This document shows, in pieces, positions 14,285 to 21,749 of a DNA stretch of 21,749 nucleotides. Numbering within the stretch: the first letter of the stretch is position 1; each line of letters starts with the position of its first letter. The stretch comes from an uncultured Clostridia bacterium (GTDB lineage Bacteria > Bacillota > Clostridia > Tissierellales > Peptoniphilaceae): assembly GCA_945916025.1 (NCBI GenBank), contig CAMEGD010000014.1:1-21749 (forward strand), given 5' to 3'. Under the pieces are notes generated by a model that saw nothing but the letters and a program-made list of their open reading frames with translations, was not told where the DNA came from and did not search any database. A program made the translations under genes and the position numbers.

Positions 14285-14602
14285 ATGATAGAACTTGACA
14301 AGAAGAATTTTGATTCTGAAGTTTTTGAATCAAGTGGTTATGTATTTGTAGACTTTTGGTCAGAAGCTTGTGAACCATGTAAAGCTTTAATGCCAACAAT
14401 CCATGAATTTGCAGAAAAATATGGAGATAAAATGCAATTTAAATCTCTAGACATTACTAAGGGTAGAAGATCTGCTATAAAATGTGGTGTTCTAGGACTA
14501 CCTGCAATGCTTATCTTCAAAGATGGAGAAAAAGTAGACTTTATTGACAAGGATAATGCTACAGTTGAAAATATTGAAGCAATGATTAAAAAGTATATTT
14601 AA
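14285..14602 (+). CDS. trxA: Thioredoxin of the glycine reductase system
   Basis: A 105-residue thioredoxin-fold protein. The active site is Cys29-Glu-Pro-Cys32 in WSEACEPCKALMP, not the standard WCGPC; the position before the first Cys is Ala and the Trp is displaced by three residues. Other family marks are VFVDFW and the cis-Pro loop VLGLPAMLIF. This variant active site is typical of thioredoxins coupled to amino-acid reductases rather than general thioredoxins. Preceded by AGGAGGAGG and placed between trxB and grdE. It should reduce the selenide-sulfide form of GrdA after each catalytic cycle. It is too divergent from housekeeping TrxA to assume other duties. Confidence 0.93.
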   Translation: MIELDKKNFDSEVFESSGYVFVDFWSEACEPCKALMPTIHEFAEKYGDKMQFKSLDITKGRRSAIKCGVLGLPAMLIFKDGEKVDFIDKDNATVENIEAMIKKYI

Positions 14603-14614
14603 TAAGGAGGACCT

Positions 14615-15904
14615 ATGCGTCTAGAATTAAGGGAGATTTATATTAAAGATATACAATTTGCTGAAACTTCTAAAATTGAAGATGGCATATTATATCTAAG
14701 TAAATCAGACTTGGTTAGAGAATCAGGCTTCGAAGAGGACGAACATTTAAAAGACATTGATTTTGAAATCGTTCGCCCAGGTGAAAGTGTAAGGATTACA
14801 CCTGTAAAAGATGTTCTTGAACCAAGATACAAGATTGAAGGAGGAGAATTCTTCCCAGGTATTTTAGGGAAAGTTGACACAGTTGGAAGTGGGAAAACAG
14901 TTTGTTTAAAAGATATGGCTGTTATGACAACTGGAAAAATTGTTGGATTCCAAGAAGGAATTATTGACATGACAGGACCAGGTGCAGACTATACACCATT
15001 TTCAAAACTAAATAGCCTTGTAGTAATAGCTAATCCTGCTGATGATGTAAAACAACATCAACATGAAGAAGCAATAAGAAAAATTGGACTAAAAGTTACT
15101 AGATTTATTGGATCATTAGGAAAAGACCTTGAAGCTGAGGAAACCAAAGTATTTGAAACTAAACCACTTTTAGAGCAAGTTGCTGAGTATCCAGACCTTC
15201 CAAAAGTAATCTACGTATATATGCTCCAAACCCAAGGTTTACTTCACGACACCTATGTTTATGGAGTTGATGCAAAAAAGATTATGCCAACATTTTTATA
15301 TCCAACTGAAGTTATGGATGGGGCTATTGTTTCAGGAAACTGTGTATCAGCTTGTGACAAGAACCCAACCTATGTTCATGAAAACAACCAAGTAATTAAT
15401 GCACTTTATGAAGAACATGGAAAGACTCTAAACTTCCTTGGAGTAGTTATCACTAACGAAAATGTTTATTTAATGGATAAGTCTAGATCATCTGATACTA
15501 CAGCTAAACTTGTAGAATTTTTAGGTGCTGATGCAGCTATTATTTCTCAAGAAGGCTTTGGTAATCCGGATACTGATTTAATAATGAACTGTAAGAAAAT
15601 TGAAAAGAAAGGCATTAAAACTGTTATTATCACAGATGAATATGCTGGACAAGACGGCTTAAGCCAATCTTTAGCAGATGCAGACGCCTTAGCAGATGCA
15701 TGTGTAACTGCTGGGAATGCTAATGAAGTTATTGAACTTCCAAAAATGGACAAGGTAATTGGAGATGTTAACTTTGTAAATATTATAGCTGGTGGAAACA
15801 AGGATTCATTAAAAGAAGACGGCTCTATTATAGTTGAACTTCAAGCTATAACTGGTGCTACAAATGAAACTGGCTTTACAAAAATGTCTGCAAAAACTAT
15901 ATAA
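14615..15904 (+). CDS. grdE: Glycine reductase component B, alpha/beta proprotein GrdE
   Basis: A 429-residue proprotein of the substrate-specific component B of glycine reductase. In the family it is cleaved before a cysteine, which becomes a pyruvoyl group that binds the glycine amino group as a Schiff base. The site is visible as Asn242-Cys243 in SGNCVSACDKN, so the products would be about 242 and 187 residues. The N-terminal part contains PGESVRITPV and GKIVGFQEGIIDMTGPG, the latter typical of GrdE. The start ATG follows AAGGAGG. grdA comes 20 bases downstream. The order E-A-B-C-D matches the known glycine reductase operons, and similarity to GrdE rather than sarcosine or betaine subunits is suggested by that order; substrate specificity is otherwise not provable here. 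Confidence 0.93.
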   Translation: MRLELREIYIKDIQFAETSKIEDGILYLSKSDLVRESGFEEDEHLKDIDFEIVRPGESVRITPVKDVLEPRYKIEGGEFFPGILGKVDTVGSGKTVCLKDMAVMTTGKIVGFQEGIIDMTGPGADYTPFSKLNSLVVIANPADDVKQHQHEEAIRKIGLKVTRFIGSLGKDLEAEETKVFETKPLLEQVAEYPDLPKVIYVYMLQTQGLLHDTYVYGVDAKKIMPTFLYPTEVMDGAIVSGNCVSACDKNPTYVHENNQVINALYEEHGKTLNFLGVVITNENVYLMDKSRSSDTTAKLVEFLGADAAIISQEGFGNPDTDLIMNCKKIEKKGIKTVIITDEYAGQDGLSQSLADADALADACVTAGNANEVIELPKMDKVIGDVNFVNIIAGGNKDSLKEDGSIIVELQAITGATNETGFTKMSAKTI

Positions 15905-15924
15905 AAAATATAAAAGGAGAAACT

Positions 15925-16395
15925 ATGGGATCTTTAGAAAATAAAAAGATAGTAATCCTAGGTGACCGTGACGGTATACCAGGACCAGCTATCCAAGCAT
16001 GTGTTGAAACTGTAGACAACACAGATGTAATTTTTTCTGCTACAGAATGTTTTGTCTGAACTAGTGCCGGAGCTATGGACCTAGAAAACCAAAAGAGAAT
16101 TAAAGACTTCGTAGAAAAATACGGAGCAGAAAATATCGTTGTTATTCTAGGTGGAGCTGAGGCAGAGGCTGCAGGTCTTGCAGCTGAGACAGTAATATCA
16201 GGAGACCCAACTTTCGCAGGACCACTTGCTGGTGTTGCACTTGGACTTGAATGTTATCACGTAGTAGAAGAATCACTAAAAGAACAATTTGACCCTGATG
16301 TTTACGATGAACAAGTAGGCATGATGGAAATGGTACTTGATGTAGATGAAATAGTTGAAGAAATGGAAGAAATTAGAGAAGATTTATTAGGCTAA
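15925..16395 (+). CDS. grdA: Glycine reductase selenoprotein A, with in-frame UGA as Sec45
   Basis: Small selenoprotein carrier shared by amino-acid reductases: its Sec receives the carboxymethyl group from component B and passes it to component C. Translated through TGA 16057-16059 it is 156 residues, the usual length. The N-terminus KKIVILGDRDGIPGPAIQAC and the redox motif Cys42-Phe-Val-Sec45 (ATECFVU then TSAGAMDLENQ) match GrdA proteins at the known Sec position. The rest continues ENIVVILGG and ETVISGDPTFAGPLAGVALG. ATG 15925 has AAGGAGA four bases upstream. Without Sec decoding the protein would stop at 44 residues, and a false start at 16075 would be called. A SECIS-like hairpin lies 2 bases after the UGA. 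Confidence 0.96.
16057..16084 (+). promoter_or_regulatory. UGA Sec codon and SECIS-like hairpin of grdA
   Basis: TGA (16057-16059) is followed by CTAG (16061-16064) that pairs with CTAG (16081-16084), a two-base mismatch, then CC/GG closing the loop GGAGCTAT. Size and distance fit bacterial SECIS elements, but the fold is only hand-drawn and short. Confidence 0.55.
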
Positions 16396-16413
16396 AATAG
16401 AGGGGATATATAG

Positions 16414-17724
16414 ATGACAAAATTAAAAGTTGTTCATTATGTAAATCAATTTTACGCTGGTATCGGAGGAGAAGAAAAAGCCGATATTAAGCCACATATA
16501 GCTGAACAGCTACCACCTTTATCTGAGCAATTTGCTTTAAAATTAGGCGAAGATTATGAAGTTGTTGCCACTGTAGTTTGTGGTGATACCTACTATAATG
16601 AAAATATGGAAGAAGCTAAAAATGAAATTCTTGGTTTTATTAAAGGCTTTGAACCAGACTTTTTTATTGCCGGACCAGCCTTTAATGCTGGTAGATATGG
16701 TGTAGCTTGTGGCTCTATTGCATCTGCAGTTAAAGAAGAGTTAGGAATTCCTTCTATGACTGCAATGTACAAAGAAAACCCTGGCGTAGATATGTTTGCG
16801 AAAAAAGTGTATATAGTTGAAACTCAAGACAGTGCAGCTGGAATGAGAAAGGCTATAAAGGCAATGGTAGCTTTTGCTGACAAATATGCAAAGGGTATGG
16901 AACTAGGAGATCCTGAAGAAGAAGGATACATTTCACAAGGAAGAAGAAAGAACTTTTTTGCTGAAGAAATTGGCTCAAAAAGAGCAGTTAATATGCTTAT
17001 AAAGAAAATCAATGGGGAAGAATTCAAAACAGAATATCCAATGCCTGAATTTGATAGAGTTGATCCTCAACCAGCAATAAAAGACATTACTAAAGCAAGA
17101 ATAGCCTTAGTAACTTCTGGTGGTATTGTAACTAAGGGAAACCCTGACCGTATTGAATCATCTTCAGCTTCTAAATATGGAAGATATTTCTTAGGAGACT
17201 TACAAGACTTAACTCCAGAAAACTCTGAGACAGCTCATGGTGGTTATGACCCAGTTTATGCAAACGAAAATGCCGACAGAGTTCTTCCAGTAGACGTACT
17301 AAAAAACATGTTAGAAGAAGGAAAAATTGGTTCTCTACATGAATATTGGTATTCTACAGTAGGAAATGGAACAGCTATTCTTTCAGCTAAAAAGTTTGGA
17401 CAAGAAATAGCAGAATATTTAAAAGAAGACAAAGTAGACGCAGTTATTCTAACAAGTACCTGAGGTACCTGTACACGTTGCGGTGCAACAATGGTTAAAG
17501 AAATAGAAGCAGCTGGATTCCCAGTTGTTCACGTATGTACAATTACTCCAATTTCAATGACAGTTGGAGCAAATCGTATAGTTCCAGCAATAGCAATTCC
17601 ACATCCACTTGGAAACCCTGCTTTATCTGCTGAAGAAGAATACAAGTTAAGATATCACTTAGTGGAAAAAGCTTTAAAAGCTTTACAAACAGAAATAACA
17701 GAACAAACAGTTTTCGAAGACTAA
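16414..17724 (+). CDS. grdB: Glycine reductase component B, selenoprotein subunit gamma GrdB, with in-frame UGA as Sec350
   Basis: The 47-kDa selenoprotein subunit of component B, which together with the pyruvoyl GrdE activates glycine. Read through TGA 17461-17463 it is 436 residues, the family length. Seen: N-terminal KLKVVHYVNQFYAGIGGEEKA, VATVVCGDTYYNEN, AGPAFNAGRYGVACG, and the C-terminal Sec350-Gly-Thr-Cys353-Thr-Arg-Cys356 motif (UxxCxxC) in the ILTSTU context, at the known Sec position. After it comes HVCTITPISMTVGANRIVPA, the standard GrdB ending. ATG 16414 has GAGGGGAT upstream. A standard gene caller would give two pieces (to 17463 and from 17491). A hairpin usable as SECIS follows the UGA by 13 bases. 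Confidence 0.96.
17461..17489 (+). promoter_or_regulatory. UGA Sec codon and SECIS-like hairpin of grdB
   Basis: TGA (17461-17463) is followed 13 bases later by GTTGC (17477-17481) pairing with GCAAC (17485-17489) around GGT. A second small hairpin GTAC..GTAC lies between them. Position fits a bacterial SECIS; the structure is not computed. Confidence 0.5.
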
Positions 17725-17733
17725 GGAGGAATA

Positions 17734-19278
17734 ATGAGTTTTCCTGTTTTGAAATCTGCAGGATATGTTCTAGTGAATGCTCCCGACATGATTGTAAATG
17801 CCGGGAGTACATTCACAAATGAAAGAATCTTAAATCCTGACTCAGATTTATTAAAAAATGTAAAGGATCATATTAGATCATTTGATGAATTTGTAAGCTA
17901 CCTACCTAACCAAATATATATAGGAAATGAAAGGCCAGAAAAATTAGCTGAACATTCCTTACCATATTGTAAAATTGATTACAAGTCTGACAAGGTAATG
18001 GGACAAAGAGGTAGTATAGTAAGACAAGAAGAATTCCTAGCAGTTTTAAAATATTGTGACGAATTTGAACTTGTAGAACTTTCTGAAGAATACGTAAATA
18101 AATATAAAAATCAAGTTGAAAAAAGATTCCCTGAACTTGAAACTAGATTTGATAGATTAGTTGGAGTAGATATATCTAACGGCCAAGAATTAGTTGAAAA
18201 CCACAAAGCAATGGGACTTTATCTAGATGAAAAACTTGTTGGATACATAAGACAAGCTCATGATACAGACCCTAACTTAAATGCCCATACTATGTTTGAA
18301 AATATGATAGTAAAAGCAAGTGGTGTTTTATCAGCAATTGAGACATTAAAAAATTCAGAAGTATCAAAAAAAGAAATAGACTATGTAATAGAATGTTCAG
18401 AAGAAGCCTGTGGAGACATAAACCAAAGGGGCGGAGGAAACTTTGCCAAGGCAATTGCAGAAGTAGCAGGAATCGAAAATGCTACAGGATCAGATGTAAG
18501 ATCCTTCTGTGCAGCTCCAGTTCATGCAATTATCCAAGCTTCAGCCCTAGTGAAGGCTGGAGTATACAAAAACGTAATGGTTGTTGGTGGAGGCTGTACA
18601 GCAAAACTTGGAATGAACGCTAGAGACCACATAAAAAAGGGACTTCCAATACTAGAAGATGCTATAGGAGGATTTGGAGTAATAATTTCTCAAAACGATG
18701 GTAAAAGTCCTCTACTAAGAACAGATATAATTGGAAGACATACAGTAAAGACAGGCTCTAGCCCTCAAGCCGTAATATCTTCCCTTGTACTAGAACCCCT
18801 AGTAAGAAATGGTCTAAAAATTACTGATGTAGACAAGTTTTCACCAGAAATGCAAAACCCAGACATTACTAAACCAGCAGGGGCAGGAAATGTGCCTGAA
18901 TCTAACTTTAAAATGATAGGGGCCCTAGCAGTTACCCAAGGTGAAATAGATAGAAAAGAACTAAAGACCTTTGTAGAAGAAAAGGGTTACCCAGGATGGG
19001 CTCCAACCCAAGGACACATTCCTTCAGCTGTTCCATATTGTGGACACATGATAGATGACTTAACTATCGGAGACAAAAATAGGGCTATGTTAGTTGGAAA
19101 GGGATCTCTATTCCTTGGAAGAATGACAAACCTATTTGATGGTGTTTCTATAGTTGCAGAAAGAAATACTGGTCTAGTAGAAGAAGTTAAGGGCCTAGAT
19201 GAAACAGAAGCTGTAAGAAAAGTAATAGCAGAAGCTATGAAAAAAGTTGCTGAAAGTATTTTAGAAAACGAGGAATAA
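17734..19278 (+). CDS. grdC: Glycine reductase component C, beta subunit GrdC
   Basis: A 514-residue subunit of component C, which takes the carboxymethyl group from Sec-GrdA, forms an acetyl thioester and releases acetyl phosphate. The protein has a FabH/thiolase-like core: YVIECSEEACGDINQRGGGNFAKAIAE, SFCAAPVHAIIQASALVKAG with the conserved Cys of that fold, and MVVGGGCTAKLGMN (shown here in separate pieces of the same region). The N-terminal MSFPVLKSAGYVLVNAPDMI is typical of GrdC. ATG 17734 has AAGGAGGAATA directly before it and follows grdB by 9 bases. grdD follows after 3 bases. Family and role are clear; the exact split of thioester chemistry between the C subunits is known from relatives, not seen here. 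Confidence 0.95.
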   Translation: MSFPVLKSAGYVLVNAPDMIVNAGSTFTNERILNPDSDLLKNVKDHIRSFDEFVSYLPNQIYIGNERPEKLAEHSLPYCKIDYKSDKVMGQRGSIVRQEEFLAVLKYCDEFELVELSEEYVNKYKNQVEKRFPELETRFDRLVGVDISNGQELVENHKAMGLYLDEKLVGYIRQAHDTDPNLNAHTMFENMIVKASGVLSAIETLKNSEVSKKEIDYVIECSEEACGDINQRGGGNFAKAIAEVAGIENATGSDVRSFCAAPVHAIIQASALVKAGVYKNVMVVGGGCTAKLGMNARDHIKKGLPILEDAIGGFGVIISQNDGKSPLLRTDIIGRHTVKTGSSPQAVISSLVLEPLVRNGLKITDVDKFSPEMQNPDITKPAGAGNVPESNFKMIGALAVTQGEIDRKELKTFVEEKGYPGWAPTQGHIPSAVPYCGHMIDDLTIGDKNRAMLVGKGSLFLGRMTNLFDGVSIVAERNTGLVEEVKGLDETEAVRKVIAEAMKKVAESILENEE

Positions 19279-19281
19279 TCC

Positions 19282-20415
19282 ATGGACAAAAAGAAAATAG
19301 CAAGTTCATTATTGAATTTGGCAGACTCTTTAGAAAGTGGCGTTTTAAAAGAAAATATTAAAATTGCAGTTACCAACTTTGGTTCAGAGCTTGGAATTGA
19401 AAATGTAAATGATGCTATAAAGGCTTCAAAATCTCCTTTATTTGATATTGTAGTTATAGGAAGCCCACTAGAAGGCTTTGAATCCTATGAAGCTTGTGGA
19501 GATGACCAAGTTGCTAAGGTCCTAGAAGATTTGTTTGAAAAAGGACAAATCCAAGGGGCAGTTACAATGCACTATCCATTTCCAATTGGAGTTTCCACTG
19601 TAGGAAAAATAATAACACCAGCAAGTGGAAAAGAAGTTTATATTGCCACTACAACAGGCACAACAAATGCAAAAAGGGAAAAGGCAATGGTTCTTAATGC
19701 CATAAATGGAATTATTGCAGCCAAGGCAAATGGCATAGAAAATCCAAGTCTTGGAATTCTAAATATTGAAGGTGCAAGGGTTGTAGAAAAGAAGTTAGTT
19801 GAACTAAAAGAAAATGGCTTTGACATAAACTTTGCCACATCCAAACGCTTAGATGGGGGCTTTGTAATGAGAGGAAATGACCTTGTTGCTGGTACTCCAG
19901 ATATCATGGTCTGTGATTCCCTAACAGGGAATGTGTTAATAAAGACCTTTGCATCATATACGTCAGGTGGCTTTTATGAAGCCACTGGCTATGGATATGG
20001 ACCTAGTATAGGAGATGGATATGAAAACCCTGTATTTATTATATCTAGAGCTTCGGGAACACCACTAATTAAAAATGCAATTAAATTTGCCTACGATAGT
20101 GTTAAAGGCAACATTGTACAAGTTTCTAAGGAAGTTTATGACAAGGCTAAAAAGGCAAAACTTCAAGATATTTTAGCTTCATTAGAAACTAAAGAAGAAG
20201 GGGTAAAAGAAATAGCTCCTATGCCAGAGAAGGAAATAGTCACAAAGTCAATTGGGGGTATAGACATACTTGAAATTGAAAACGCAGTACAGGTATTATG
20301 GGTAGAAAAAGTCTATGCAGAATCTGCCATGGGTTGTACAGGGCCAATAATAATGATCAGTGAAGATAACTTTGAAAGAGCAAAGGCTATTTTAGAAGAA
20401 AAAGAATATATATAA
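19282..20415 (+). CDS. grdD: Glycine reductase component C, alpha subunit GrdD
   Basis: A 377-residue PlsX-like subunit that completes component C and yields acetyl phosphate, which acetate kinase can turn into ATP. Seen: GVSTVGKIITPASGKEVYIA, NPSLGILNIEGARVVEKKL, DGGFVMRGNDLVAGTPDIMVCDSLTGNVLIKTF (a PlsX-type phosphate-binding stretch, given in part), ATGYGYGPSIGDGYENPVFIISRASGT, and two notable cysteines, Cys72 (YEACGDD) and Cys352 in AMGCTGPIIM; a C-terminal cysteine in this block is the acetyl-carrying residue in studied GrdD proteins. ATG 19282 is 3 bases after the grdC stop, with GAGGAATA overlapping grdC's end. It is the last gene of the operon; a strong terminator follows by 6 bases. 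Confidence 0.94.
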   Translation: MDKKKIASSLLNLADSLESGVLKENIKIAVTNFGSELGIENVNDAIKASKSPLFDIVVIGSPLEGFESYEACGDDQVAKVLEDLFEKGQIQGAVTMHYPFPIGVSTVGKIITPASGKEVYIATTTGTTNAKREKAMVLNAINGIIAAKANGIENPSLGILNIEGARVVEKKLVELKENGFDINFATSKRLDGGFVMRGNDLVAGTPDIMVCDSLTGNVLIKTFASYTSGGFYEATGYGYGPSIGDGYENPVFIISRASGTPLIKNAIKFAYDSVKGNIVQVSKEVYDKAKKAKLQDILASLETKEEGVKEIAPMPEKEIVTKSIGGIDILEIENAVQVLWVEKVYAESAMGCTGPIIMISEDNFERAKAILEEKEYI

Positions 20416-20420
20416 TATGA

Positions 20421-20461
20421 GGGCTTGTAACCTGTAGTAAGAGGATACAAGCCCTTTTTTT
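20421..20461 (+). terminator. Terminator of the grd operon
   Basis: GGGCTTGTA (20421-20429) pairs perfectly with TACAAGCCC (20446-20454), extended by CCT/AGG inside, followed by seven T residues at 20455-20461. Confidence 0.93.
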
Positions 20462-20556
20462 ATGTAAAACCATCAATTGTAAAATTAATTTATCTTGCAA
20501 ATTTAATGCCTAAGTTTTTCCAAGGCCTAAAATAATAGATGAAGATTCTTTAGACT

Positions 20557-20592
20557 AAAAAAAGGCCCTATAAGTTTTTACTCATAGGGTCT
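20557..20592 (-). terminator. Terminator of the minus-strand stalk-domain gene
   Basis: On the minus strand CCCTATGAG pairs with CTTATAGGG (within 20566-20589), one G-U-type mismatch, followed by TTTTTTT (20557-20563). It begins just after the stop at 20596. Confidence 0.82.
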
Positions 20593-20595
20593 AAA

Positions 20596-21135
20596 TTACT
20601 TACTATATCCATCTCCAACAACTGCTGTCCAGTTTTCTAAATCCCAATCTACCTCTTCTCCTAAAAGTTCTGCAACAACTCTTAAAGGTACAAAGGTCCT
20701 TTTCTCAACTAGTCTTGGTGCAACGTCAATTTCTATTGGCTTTGCGCTGTCTTTCATAACTGTATTTAGTTTTTCATCAGTTGGGTTTTCTAAAAACAAC
20801 TTGTTTATTTTATTAACATCATAGTCCACAATTGTCTTATTGTCGATTGTAAGTATAAACAACTTTTTAAAGGTAGATGTTTTTTCTGCATAATCTGAAA
20901 CTGTAACAGTAAATAGTTCTTCATCCCATGCTACATCATATCCTAAAGTTTCTGATATTACCCTTATAGGCACTAGGGTTCTGCCATTTTCAAGTATTGG
21001 TTCTACATCACTTTCAATGAAGTCTCCATGTACCCATAATTTTACAGGCCTTTGGTCACTTGCATAGGCTTCTCCATTAAGTAGTGTAAATAAAAATAAA
21101 AATGCTATAGTAAATTTAATTATATTTTTTTTCAT
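20596..21135 (-). CDS. Exported stalk-domain protein (copper amine oxidase N-terminal-like)
   Basis: A 179-residue secreted or wall-associated protein. Residues 1-26 are a signal peptide (MKKNIIKFTIAFLFLFTLLN, then AYAS and a likely cleavage before DQ). The mature part has two related halves: ENGRTLVPIRVISETLGYDV followed by AWDEELFTVTV (about residues 49-80), and VEKRTFVPLRVVAELLGEEV followed by DWDLENWTAVV (about 142-172). The RT.VPLR..sE.LG..V.WD pattern is the copper-amine-oxidase-N1 'stalk' domain, common in clostridial surface proteins and not itself an enzyme. GGAGGAAAT precedes the ATG. It is divergent from the SLH protein; both belong to the cell surface. Function beyond surface attachment or scaffolding is unknown. 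Confidence 0.88.
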   Translation of the reverse strand: MKKNIIKFTIAFLFLFTLLNGEAYASDQRPVKLWVHGDFIESDVEPILENGRTLVPIRVISETLGYDVAWDEELFTVTVSDYAEKTSTFKKLFILTIDNKTIVDYDVNKINKLFLENPTDEKLNTVMKDSAKPIEIDVAPRLVEKRTFVPLRVVAELLGEEVDWDLENWTAVVGDGYSK

Positions 21136-21165
21136 GATTTATTTCCTCCAAATTCTAACTATCTT

Positions 21166-21193
21166 ATTATACACAATCTTAATAAAGATTCAA
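21166..21193 (-). promoter_or_regulatory. Promoter of the stalk-domain gene
   Basis: On the minus strand TTGAAT (21188-21193) and TATAAT (21166-21171) with a 16-base spacer, about 30 bases before the ATG. Confidence 0.7.
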
Positions 21194-21282
21194 TGTTTAG
21201 GAGAAATTTGTAACACATTTGAAATGTTAGAATTTAGCCCTTAATGTAATACATTCGTAAAATTATTTTGTGAAAGTTCATA

Positions 21283-21288
21283 TATAAT
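21283..21288 (+). promoter_or_regulatory. Candidate -10 box of the SLH protein gene
   Basis: TATAAT lies 33 bases before ATG 21322; no good -35 is seen at the right spacing. An odd dyad ACATTT-g-AAATGT sits further upstream at 21215-21227. Confidence 0.45.
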
Positions 21289-21321
21289 AAAGATATAAAT
21301 TAAATACAAAGGTGATATATT

Positions 21322-21749
21322 ATGAACAAAATTAAGTTGCCTTTGGTATTCATATTGTTATTAACGATTATTTTTGGTAGCAGAGAGACTAGTAGGGCTT
21401 TTAATGATTTAGAGAATCATTGGTCTTCTCCCTTTGTAAGTGTCCTAAGTGAAAAAAACCTTATAAATGGCTATGAAGACGGTACATTTAAACCTGATAA
21501 CAATACCACTAAGGCAGAGTTTTATAAAATTATAAATGGCCTTGCTGGTTATACTAGGACCTATGCAGTGAGTTTTGCCGATGTACAAAGGACAGACTGG
21601 TTTTATAGTGAGGTTTCTAAGGCAGTAAAGGCGGGATACCTAACTCCAACAACCGGAAACCTTCATCCTAATAAGCCTATTACCAGACAGGAGGCTATGA
21701 GGATTATTGGCTATGTCTACAAGCTAAATCCTGACATCCAAGCTGCAGA
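21322..21749 (+). CDS. S-layer homology (SLH) domain protein, 3'-partial
   Basis: The first 142 codons of a surface protein; the frame leaves the window open. A signal peptide (MNKIKLPLVFILLLTIIFGS and a following charged RETSRAF) is followed by SLH repeats. Repeat 1 has FNDLENHWSSPFVSVLSEKN, then LINGYEDGTFKPDNNTTKAE (about residues 30-68). Repeat 2 has FADVQRTDWFYSEVSKAVKA, then GYLTPTTGNLHPNKPITRQE (about 83-123). SLH domains bind pyruvylated wall polymer and anchor proteins to the envelope. The start has AAAGGTGAT upstream. The rest of the protein, and so its function, is not visible. It is divergent from the stalk-domain gene. Confidence 0.92.
   Translation, partial: MNKIKLPLVFILLLTIIFGSRETSRAFNDLENHWSSPFVSVLSEKNLINGYEDGTFKPDNNTTKAEFYKIINGLAGYTRTYAVSFADVQRTDWFYSEVSKAVKAGYLTPTTGNLHPNKPITRQEAMRIIGYVYKLNPDIQAA

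Noticed and set aside
16075..16395. Separate 106-codon gene from ATG 16075
   Set aside because: It is the part of grdA after its Sec UGA; reading through gives a full-length GrdA.
17491..17724. Separate 77-codon gene after grdB
   Set aside because: It is the GrdB C-terminus after Sec350, in the same frame and with family identity up to the UGA.
18987..19376. Minus-strand 129-codon ORF opposite grdC/grdD
   Set aside because: Shadow frame of two certain genes, with no ribosome site and no family resemblance.

Overview
The window looks like chromosome from a low-GC, anaerobic, amino-acid-fermenting Firmicute of the Tissierellia/Peptoniphilaceae type (Peptoniphilus, Anaerosphaera, Parvimonas and relatives). 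The reasons are the AT-rich codon use, the strong AGGAGG ribosome binding sites, a complete glycine reductase operon, selenocysteine (Sec) machinery, and S-layer-homology and stalk-domain surface proteins. The genus is inferred from gene content, not proven.

Layout. 1-1437 is the end of an F-type ATP synthase operon (atpD partial, atpC), closed by a terminator. 1523-3915 holds a small membrane protein and an S9-family serine peptidase. 4001-4125 is a tRNA-Leu(GAG) with its own promoter, followed at once by a decayed ABC exporter pseudogene and a short direct repeat. 4854-8214 (minus strand) is a compact operon: a Se/S-carrier-like DUF3343 protein, an ATP-dependent acyl-CoA-dehydratase-type activase, a double-cubane-cluster reductase, a possible 30-residue ORF, and a CsdB/SufS-like PLP enzyme with an intact catalytic Cys. 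Facing away from it across a 144-bp regulatory gap is a LysR regulator, and tRNA-Sec begins only 4 nt after the LysR stop codon. selA-selB (9378-12631, minus) converge on tRNA-Sec and share a terminator with it.

12714-20461 is the glycine reductase unit: a promoter, a single-aptamer glycine riboswitch with a 3' 'ghost' helix, a terminator-like expression platform, then grdX-trxB-trxA-grdE-grdA-grdB-grdC-grdD and a strong terminator. grdA and grdB each contain an in-frame UGA at the known Sec position of the family (codon 45 in a CxxU motif and codon 350 in a UxxCxxC motif), so a naive gene caller splits or truncates both. 20596-21749 holds two divergent exported proteins, a copper-amine-oxidase-N-type stalk-domain protein and a partial SLH-domain protein.

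How it fits together. Glycine is sensed by the riboswitch and reduced to acetyl phosphate by GrdB/E (substrate activation), GrdA (selenoprotein carrier) and GrdC/D (acetyl phosphate release), with TrxB/TrxA supplying electrons. SelA, SelB and tRNA-Sec put Sec into GrdA and GrdB. The most interesting part is the neighbouring operon at 4854-8214. Its position and content suggest a dedicated chalcogen (selenium) supply or reduction pathway using an ATP-gated low-potential iron-sulfur reductase, controlled by the LysR protein that is probably co-transcribed with tRNA-Sec. That role is inference. selD (selenophosphate synthetase) is not in the window.
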